From: Candidatus Saccharimonadota bacterium
GTDB taxonomy: Bacteria; Patescibacteriota; Saccharimonadia; Saccharimonadales; UBA4665
Reading direction: 5' to 3'
DNA length: 8,000 nt
NCBI GenBank assembly: GCA_029288335.1
Contig: JARIHJ010000068.1
Span: forward strand, 1-8,000
Below are positions 1 to 5,085 of this stretch, in pieces. The notes under the pieces were generated by a model. It was not told the origin of the DNA, made no database searches, and worked only from the letters and a program-made list of their open reading frames with translations. Both the position numbers and the translations under genes were made by a program. Each line of letters opens with the position of its first letter. Position 1 is the stretch's first letter.

Positions 1-19
1 AGATGTGTATAAGAGACAG
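1..19 (+). other. Tn5 mosaic end / Nextera adapter remnant
   Basis: The first 19 bases match exactly the 19-bp Tn5 mosaic end (AGATGTGTATAAGAGACAG) used in tagmentation libraries. It sits flush with the window edge, directly against a methyltransferase reading frame that is open up to base 20. This is untrimmed adapter rather than native sequence, so annotation should begin at base 20. Confidence 0.96.
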
Positions 20-493
20 GTTAGACAAATCACCAGGCAAATCGCTAAATTTAATAATATCAGCGTATGGTGGATGTAGAATTGCCAAATCGATCTGCTC
101 TTTTTGATTTTTCGCGAGAGTTTTTTTGACCTTATTGAAAGTAGCTTTTTGCGTGCTGTCACCTGTAATTAATTCGGCAAAATTACTGGTGGACTCCAGG
201 TTTTTGGCGATGTAACTAGTTAGCTCTGGTTGAATTTCGATGCCTATAAAATTACGGCCTAGGCTTTCGGCTTCGTAGGCGGTAGTACCGCTACCCAGGA
301 ATGGATCGAAAACTATATCGCCCTTCTTGGTGTAGCGTAATATCAGTTGATGCGGAATTTGCGGTACAAAATTGCCGTGATAGAAATTGCTATGTTTACC
401 AGATCTATCTCGTTCCGGAATTAGCCAGAGGCTGTCGGTCCAGACTTTGGATTCCTGCCATTTTTGTAAATTTATGTCATTAAATTTTGGCAC
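20..493 (-). CDS. DNA methyltransferase, N4/N6 type, 3'-truncated by contig edge
   Basis: This is the N-terminal 158 codons of an S-adenosylmethionine-dependent DNA methylase of the N-4/N-6 type. Residues 63-71 read DPFLGSGTT, the FxGxG cofactor-binding motif I, followed by a Rossmann strand ending GIEIQPE (84-90). Residues 140-143 read HPPY, the position of catalytic motif IV, where D/N/S-PPY is usual. Motif I precedes motif IV, so any target-recognition part would lie in the missing C-terminus. The chosen start is GTG at 493, with GGAG eight bases upstream; GTG at 499 in the same frame is the alternative, and no in-frame ATG exists before an upstream TAA. The gene follows the 101-residue membrane protein gene by 56 bases. 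No restriction enzyme gene is visible, so whether it is an orphan or part of a restriction-modification pair cannot be told. The family call is firm; specificity is unknown. Confidence 0.85.
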
Positions 494-549
494 CCTCACT
501 TCTCCATTTAGCTTTTAGCCTATCACTTTCGTATCTGTTTAGCCAGGCG

Positions 550-855
550 CTAGCGTTTATGTAAGCGGGTGAGGAATTTGGCTATGAAGTAAATCGCCAG
601 GAATGGGAGCTGGACTAACGCGATAGTGAGGTAAGTTGCGGCGACGAAATAAGCATGGCTGCGGGCGCCGGTATCGGCAAATTGCCAGTAGCCGGTTGCG
701 ACAAGCAAGCAGAAAATCACATCAAAAATTACCAGTACCCATTTTAGGAACTGCAAGAAAGAAAAACTTAGCTCTGTATTGAACAGCTTTTGCAGCCCGC
801 CGGTATCGGGCGAATTATTTTTGCGAGCTTTTGATTGCTCTTTGCCCTGGATCAT
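550..855 (-). CDS. small two-helix membrane protein, 101 aa, unknown function
   Basis: I do not recognise this protein. It has a charged, hydrophilic first 30 residues (KEQSKARKNN region), then two hydrophobic segments at about residues 34-57 and 69-93, and ends in a basic tail (TRLHKR), the layout of a small inner-membrane protein with two helices. The start at 855 is chosen because its ATG shares one base with the TAA stop of the DUF998 gene (TAATG), which suggests coupled translation. The same frame stays open upstream to 1329, but that part lies antisense-free inside the DUF998 gene in another frame and encodes an arginine- and tryptophan-rich peptide with no sensible pattern. It is probably co-transcribed with the DUF998 gene and may act with it in the membrane; this is inference from overlap only. 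Confidence 0.72.
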   Translation of the reverse strand: MIQGKEQSKARKNNSPDTGGLQKLFNTELSFSFLQFLKWVLVIFDVIFCLLVATGYWQFADTGARSHAYFVAATYLTIALVQLPFLAIYFIAKFLTRLHKR

Positions 856-1526
856 TAGCTGGACTTTAGCCTTCTGTGGCGGTAGTGGCTGGCGGACATA
901 TAAATACCGAATAGAATTAGCCAGAGGGTTTGCGGGTAGCTGGCGATTCTTTCGAATGTACCGCGGCCAACGCCAAAGTGTGCTCCGCTGATAAAAAGTA
1001 AAAAGCCAGCCAGACTGATAATGCCTATCCATAGCGTAAAAATCCGGAAGCCTGGTCGCACGTTTCCTAGCGCTCTGGCTAAAATTATTATGCTGACATC
1101 GCCGACGCCTAGTGCTAAAAACGCACCGAGTACGTGCATACCAGTGACGGTATTCTCTGGGAAGGCGCCAACTAGCACTGAGCCGAGCCCGGCTAGCGCC
1201 ATCAATGAAAAGCCAATTAACGATGCCCTGCTCTCGCGAAACTCCTGATAGATCAATAGCGAGCCGGCAGCCATTATTATCCCAAGCAGAATGAACGAAA
1301 TATTCATCAGCGGGTGGTCGGGCGAACAAACGTAACGGCTGGCGAATTGCCCGCAGGTGGTATTACCGAGGTCACTAATGAAATTGCCTGCCCAGTCGTA
1401 ACCTTTCGGCCAGGTGCTGGCGACGATGATCTGTGCCGCGAAATATTGCGCCGACAAAATCCAGATAATCGGCCCGAGCAGCGGAAATTTGTCAGTAAAA
1501 ACTTTGACTCGATTGTTTGGATGCAT
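855..1526 (-). CDS. DUF998 family integral membrane protein, 223 aa
   Basis: This is a multi-pass membrane protein with about six hydrophobic segments, near residues 17-37, 73-93, 102-122, 128-150, 161-181 and 199-213. It carries patterns I associate with the DUF998 family: NFISDLG after the first helix (49-55), FPEN followed by a histidine at the start of the fourth helix (122-131), and GTFERIASYP before the last helix (189-198). Two cysteines (C58, C67) lie in the first external or luminal loop. No biochemical role is established for the family, so none is given. The ATG at 1526 is the only start after an in-frame TAG five codons upstream. It has no Shine-Dalgarno sequence, but TAGAAT ends six bases before the ATG, suggesting a leaderless message. 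The next gene overlaps its stop by one base. It is divergent from typA. Confidence 0.82.
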   Translation of the reverse strand: MHPNNRVKVFTDKFPLLGPIIWILSAQYFAAQIIVASTWPKGYDWAGNFISDLGNTTCGQFASRYVCSPDHPLMNISFILLGIIMAAGSLLIYQEFRESRASLIGFSLMALAGLGSVLVGAFPENTVTGMHVLGAFLALGVGDVSIIILARALGNVRPGFRIFTLWIGIISLAGFLLFISGAHFGVGRGTFERIASYPQTLWLILFGIYMSASHYRHRRLKSS

Positions 1527-1532
1527 TTCATT

Positions 1533-1538
1533 ATTCTA
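1533..1538 (-). promoter_or_regulatory. -10 element for the DUF998 gene (leaderless)
   Basis: On the minus strand TAGAAT (one mismatch to TATAAT) is followed by six bases and then the ATG at 1526, placing the expected transcription start on or next to the A of the start codon. No convincing -35 box is seen 16-18 bases upstream. The call rests on the hexamer and on the same spacing recurring at three other gene starts in the window. Confidence 0.45.
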
Positions 1539-1548
1539 ATACTTTTCG

Positions 1549-1577
1549 TTGTAATAGGTGGCTAACTGGGGTATAAT
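1549..1577 (+). promoter_or_regulatory. sigma70-type promoter of typA
   Basis: TTGTAA (1549-1554, four of six matches to TTGACA) is separated by 17 bases from a perfect TATAAT (1572-1577). Transcription should begin near 1583-1585, giving a leader of roughly 60 bases before the typA ATG. This is the best promoter in the window and the only one that is not leaderless. It lies in the gap shared with the divergent DUF998 gene. Confidence 0.75.
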
Positions 1578-1589
1578 TGCTCGGAAGTT

Positions 1590-1617
1590 AGCGCTTCATT
1601 TCGGGGAGCGCTTTTTT
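1590..1617 (+). terminator. terminator-like hairpin in the typA leader
   Basis: AGCGCTTC (1590-1597) pairs with GGAGCGCT (1605-1612) to give an eight-base-pair stem with one G-T pair and a seven-base loop, followed directly by a run of T (1612-1617). This is the form of an intrinsic terminator. No plus-strand gene lies upstream for it to terminate, and it begins only about six bases after the predicted typA start site, so it may be an attenuator or a 5' stabilising stem. On the minus strand no T-run follows it, so it does not serve that strand. Confidence 0.55.
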
Positions 1618-1645
1618 ATTGCCTTCAAAAGAACTATAAGAATTT

Positions 1646-3472
1646 ATGAGCCAGGATCCGAGCAAAATTAGGAATATTGCGATTATCGCCCATGTCGACC
1701 ACGGCAAGACAACGCTGGTCGATGGGCTTTTAAAGCAGTCGCATATGTTCCGCGATAACCAAGCCGAGATGAGCCAGCAGCTGATCATGGACAGCCTTGA
1801 CCAAGAGCGCGAGCGTGGCATTACGATTACCGCCAAGGTTACGGCTGTTCAACACGGCGACTATCGGATTAACATCGTGGATACGCCCGGGCATGCCGAT
1901 TTCTCCGGCGAAGTCGAAAGAACTTTGAATATGGCCGATGGCTGTATTCTGATCGTCGATGCGCAGGAAGGCGTCATGCCTCAGACCAAATTCGTGCTGG
2001 GTAAGGCGCTGGCGCTCGAGCTGAAACCGATCGTGATCATCAACAAAATTGACAAATCCGGCGCCAGGATTGCCCAGGTGGAGGACGAAGTTGCCGATCT
2101 GTTCCTCGAGCTGGCGGTCCATGACTCGCAGTTGCAGTATCCGACTTATTACGCGGTCGGCCGTGATGGCCGGGCTTGGCAGGATGCGCCTAGCGGCCTA
2201 GACTCGCCTGGCAATCTGGACGTAATTTTCAATGCGATCGTTAATGATATCCCTGCCCCGGCTGTCGAGCTCGATAAACCATTTCAAATGCTAGTGGCAG
2301 CGCTGGCCTGGGATAATTTCAAGGGCAAATACGCGATCGGCCGGATATCGCGTGGGACAATTAAGCCCGGCCAGATGGTAGCTTTATGCAAGAAGGACGG
2401 CTCGTTAGCAAAGGCCAAAGTCGAGCAAGTCTTCACTAGCTACGTGACGAGCAAACTAGAGTCTGAAATGGCGGTGGCTGGCGATATCGTCCAGCTGACT
2501 GGAATCTCTGACGCGCAAATTGGTGAGACCATCGCTGATGCTGATAATCCTGAAGCGCTGCCGGTGCTCGAAGTCGAGGCGCCGACCTTGCAGATAAGTC
2601 TCGGTCCGAACACGTCACCATTTAAGGGCCGTGAGGCCGAATTCAGCACTTCGCGTCAGATTGGCGAGCGCTTAAGGAAAGAAACCGAGACCAATGTTGG
2701 CCTTAAGGTCGAGGATAACGGCATCGGCTTTCTAGTCTCTGGCCGCGGCGAGCTGCACTTATCGGTGTTGATCGAGACTATGCGGCGCGAGGGCTACGAA
2801 TTCGAAGTTGGCCGTCCGCAAGTCGTTACCAGAATGGAAGATGGTGTCGAGAAAGAACCAGTTGAGGAGTTAATTATTGAAGTTCCGGCCGAGCACGTCG
2901 GTGCCGTCCAGACCGAGCTGGGCCAACGCCGCGCCAACCTCAAGGAACAATTTGCTAGCCCGAAAGGCACTACGAAATTAATCTACGAATTGCCGACGCG
3001 CGCGCTGCTCGGCCTGCGCAACACATTGATGACGGCGACAAAAGGCACAATTATTATGAATTCGCTCGTCACTGGTTACCAGCCACTCGGCATCGCATTA
3101 AAGCAGCTAAGAAATGGCGCTTTGGTGGCGTTTGAAGCCGGCACGACAATGCCCTACTCACTTGAAACGGCCGAGGCTCGTGGCACATTATTTATTGGTC
3201 CGGCAGAGCAAGTTTATGCTGGGCAGATCATTGGTCTGAATTCGCGGCAAGAGGATCTCGAGATTAACGTATGTAAAGCCAAGCACCTGACCAATATGCG
3301 TAGCAAGAGCTCTGATGGTGTGGTTCAACTGACGACGCCGACGATTTTGAGCTTGGAGCAGTCGCTCGACTTTATCGAAAACGACGAACTCCTAGAAGCC
3401 ACGCCAAAGTCACTGCGGCTCAGGAAGCGCGAGCTCGATCCACTGAAGCGCAAGCGTGCCGCCAAGCGCTAG
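1646..3472 (+). CDS. typA: ribosome-associated GTPase TypA/BipA
   Basis: TypA (BipA) is a translational GTPase of the EF-G/LepA group that binds the 70S ribosome and aids assembly of the 50S subunit and stress adaptation. The 608-residue length is normal. GTPase motifs are visible in order: P-loop AHVDHGKT (15-22), RGITI (57-61), DTPGH (79-83) and NKID (133-136). The usual SA(L/K) of motif G5 is replaced by YAVG (169-172). After it come an EF-Tu-like second domain starting near PFQMLVAAL, the EF-G III-like region with SGRGELHLSVLIE, the EF-G V-like region (EPVEELIIEVP), and the TypA-specific C-terminal domain ending in a lysine/arginine-rich tail. ATG at 1646 starts the conserved MSQDPSKIRNIAIIAHVDHG run; there is no strong Shine-Dalgarno sequence. 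Expression comes from the promoter at 1549-1577 through a hairpin-bearing leader. It converges on the exonuclease gene with a 5-base gap. Confidence 0.97.
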   Translation: MSQDPSKIRNIAIIAHVDHGKTTLVDGLLKQSHMFRDNQAEMSQQLIMDSLDQERERGITITAKVTAVQHGDYRINIVDTPGHADFSGEVERTLNMADGCILIVDAQEGVMPQTKFVLGKALALELKPIVIINKIDKSGARIAQVEDEVADLFLELAVHDSQLQYPTYYAVGRDGRAWQDAPSGLDSPGNLDVIFNAIVNDIPAPAVELDKPFQMLVAALAWDNFKGKYAIGRISRGTIKPGQMVALCKKDGSLAKAKVEQVFTSYVTSKLESEMAVAGDIVQLTGISDAQIGETIADADNPEALPVLEVEAPTLQISLGPNTSPFKGREAEFSTSRQIGERLRKETETNVGLKVEDNGIGFLVSGRGELHLSVLIETMRREGYEFEVGRPQVVTRMEDGVEKEPVEELIIEVPAEHVGAVQTELGQRRANLKEQFASPKGTTKLIYELPTRALLGLRNTLMTATKGTIIMNSLVTGYQPLGIALKQLRNGALVAFEAGTTMPYSLETAEARGTLFIGPAEQVYAGQIIGLNSRQEDLEINVCKAKHLTNMRSKSSDGVVQLTTPTILSLEQSLDFIENDELLEATPKSLRLRKRELDPLKRKRAAKR

Positions 3473-3477
3473 CTAAT

Positions 3478-4281
3478 TTATACATCCAGAGTAATCGATA
3501 CCGGGCAATGATCGGAGCCGAAGATTTTGGGATGGATTTCGGCGGATTTGATTTTGCTTCTTAGAGATTCACTGGCGAGGAAATAGTCGATGCGCCAGCC
3601 GACGTTACGCTCGCGGGCGTTGGCGAAGTGCGACCACCAGCTGTAGTAGCCATTACCCTGTTTGAACATTCTAAAGGTGTCGACGAAGCCAGCCTGCTCA
3701 AGCTTGTCGAAACCGGCGCGTTCCTCGTCGGTGAAGCCGCGTTTGCCGCGGTTGGGCTTTGGATTAGCCAGATCATCCTCGGTGTGAGCAACATTTAGAT
3801 CGCCACAGAATATCACCGGTTTGGATTTTTCGAGTTGCTTGCAATAGGCCAAAAACGCTGGGTCCCAGTGGCTAGTGCGTACCGCCAATCGGCTTAGATC
3901 GTCTTTCACGTTGACGGTGTATACGGTCACGAGCCAAAAATTATCGAACTCGGCAGCAATGACACGCCCTTCGGTGTTAGCGTCGCCGTATGTATCTTCG
4001 CCTTGGACTTTGTATTTGCTAATAATTTCTTTCGGGAAGCCGTTTATGATTTGGAGGGGCTGAATTTTGCTTAAAATCGCTGTGCCGGAATACCCCGGCC
4101 TTTCGGCTGGGTAAAAAAACGCACGGTAGCCGTCTAGGTCGAGTTCGAATTGCTCCGGCTTGGCCTTAATCTCCTGTAGGCACAGAATATCCGGCTTTTC
4201 CTCGTCGATAAATGGCTGCCACAGACCCTTGCGCAATACTGCCCTGATACCGTTCACATTCCAGGAGTAAACCTTGAGCAT
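3478..4281 (-). CDS. xth: exodeoxyribonuclease III / AP endonuclease
   Basis: This is an ExoIII-type enzyme of the endonuclease/exonuclease/phosphatase fold, which cuts DNA at abasic sites and removes 3'-blocking groups in base excision repair. At 267 residues it has the usual length. Expected active-site positions are present: N8 in SWNVNGIR, E37 in CLQEIK (metal ligand), Y121 in VYTVN, D161 and N163 in CGDLNVAH, D232 in GWRIDYFLAS, and D257-H258 in the final SDHCPV motif. The common YxPN at the tyrosine reads YTVN here. ATG at 4281 begins the conserved strand LKVYSWNVNG. There is no leader: TATAAT ends six bases before the ATG. It is divergent from the kinase-like gene (18 bases between starts) and convergent with typA. 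Its gene-level identity is firm; whether ExoA-like or XthA-like was not resolved. Confidence 0.95.
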   Translation of the reverse strand: MLKVYSWNVNGIRAVLRKGLWQPFIDEEKPDILCLQEIKAKPEQFELDLDGYRAFFYPAERPGYSGTAILSKIQPLQIINGFPKEIISKYKVQGEDTYGDANTEGRVIAAEFDNFWLVTVYTVNVKDDLSRLAVRTSHWDPAFLAYCKQLEKSKPVIFCGDLNVAHTEDDLANPKPNRGKRGFTDEERAGFDKLEQAGFVDTFRMFKQGNGYYSWWSHFANARERNVGWRIDYFLASESLRSKIKSAEIHPKIFGSDHCPVSITLDV

Positions 4282-4286
4282 ACTGA

Positions 4287-4292
4287 TATTAT
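4287..4292 (+). promoter_or_regulatory. -10 element for the CMP-kinase-like gene (leaderless)
   Basis: On the plus strand TATTAT (one mismatch) is followed by seven bases and then ATG at 4300. It shares five bases with the minus-strand TATAAT, so one A/T-rich core could serve both divergent genes. No -35 box is convincing and no Shine-Dalgarno sequence fits in the seven bases before the ATG. Confidence 0.5.
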
Positions 4293-4293
4293 A
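4288..4293 (-). promoter_or_regulatory. -10 element for exonuclease III (leaderless)
   Basis: On the minus strand a perfect TATAAT is followed by six bases (ATCAGT) and then the ATG at 4281, so the predicted start site falls on the first base of the start codon. No good -35 box is visible. It overlaps almost base for base with the -10 box serving the opposite strand. Confidence 0.6.
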
Positions 4294-4299
4294 AATGAA

Positions 4300-5085
4300 A
4301 TGTTGGCGATATTCCTGGATGGCGAATCAAAAAGCGGCAAGACGGCTGTGGGCCGCGCCATTCAAGCCACGCTTGAGCAAAATGGTTACTCAACTAGCGT
4401 GATTGTGGCTGGCAATTTTTTCCGCCGATTAACAGTTCTAGCGCTAAAGTCTAAGCCAACTGTAGCTGAGGCTGATTGGCTAGAGCCGGCGGTGCAAAAA
4501 GTGCTTTCGGGTCACGAAATTTATGAAACAGATTACGACGCCAGTGAGCTGGATTTGCCTGAGGTTAATGCGCTAGTGTCGGAAGTTGGCAAGATGGATT
4601 TTGTCCAGGCGGCAGCTGGCCTGTGGCGAGTCAAAGCTGCCGATTTAGCGCTTGTCAGCAATGCGGCCGTGCTAATGTTTGACGGTCGAAACTTACGCAC
4701 CAAGTTGGCTAATTGGTTAACGAAAAATAAAGTGCCAATAGTGTTAGAGCTAGTGATTGCTTGCAGCGCTGAAGCCGCGGCTAGTCGCTATTTGGCTGAT
4801 GGCGGCAATAAGAATCCTACATCTGCCGAGCTTGCGGATGCGACCGAAATGGTAAATCAGCGCCGGCTAGCCGATCGCAATCGCCGCCAAGCGCCTTATA
4901 TCGACCCAGAAAATCCAGTCGAGCTAATTGCCGGCCAGCCAGCAGTTGCGCTAGCACAAGCTTTTGCCATTAACACTACTAGCCCCCCGCGGGCGATTCG
5001 CTTTGATAATTCTGAAGTTCCGAGAGATGTAGGGCTCGCGACTGTAAGCGAACTAGCGCTCCTCGCCGTTCGGCGGCTAGTCTAA
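4300..5085 (+). CDS. cytidylate kinase-like P-loop nucleotide kinase, divergent
   Basis: This is a 261-residue P-loop kinase resembling (d)CMP kinase, which phosphorylates CMP/dCMP with ATP in pyrimidine nucleotide supply. Residues 7-15 read DGESKSGKT, a Walker A loop placed as in Cmk (usually DGPAGAGKST). VAGNFFRRLTVLAL (36-49) matches the DTGAMYRALT acceptor segment, with R42/R43. DGRN (128-131) occupies the DGRD position, so the last aspartate is asparagine. RRLADRNRRQAP (188-199) fits the lid pattern RDxxDxxR. The length is a little above usual Cmk, with a C-terminal extension of about 40 residues. ATG at 4300 starts the P-loop strand; the ATG at 4295 is out of frame. Adenylylsulfate kinase or another small-molecule kinase is possible because the substrate residues are changed. 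The last nine bases overlap the end of the convergent Clp-like gene. Confidence 0.68.
   Translation: MLAIFLDGESKSGKTAVGRAIQATLEQNGYSTSVIVAGNFFRRLTVLALKSKPTVAEADWLEPAVQKVLSGHEIYETDYDASELDLPEVNALVSEVGKMDFVQAAAGLWRVKAADLALVSNAAVLMFDGRNLRTKLANWLTKNKVPIVLELVIACSAEAAASRYLADGGNKNPTSAELADATEMVNQRRLADRNRRQAPYIDPENPVELIAGQPAVALAQAFAINTTSPPRAIRFDNSEVPRDVGLATVSELALLAVRRLV

Noticed and set aside
1..493. Natural Tn5-type insertion disrupting the methyltransferase
   Set aside because: Only the 19-bp mosaic end is present, exactly at the sequence edge, as expected for a library adapter. No transposase or target duplication is seen.
856..1329. Upstream extension of the 101-aa membrane protein frame to a 259-aa protein
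   Set aside because: The extension lies in a second frame of the DUF998 gene, and its residues are arginine/tryptophan-rich with no family pattern. The TAATG overlap at 855 gives a natural start.
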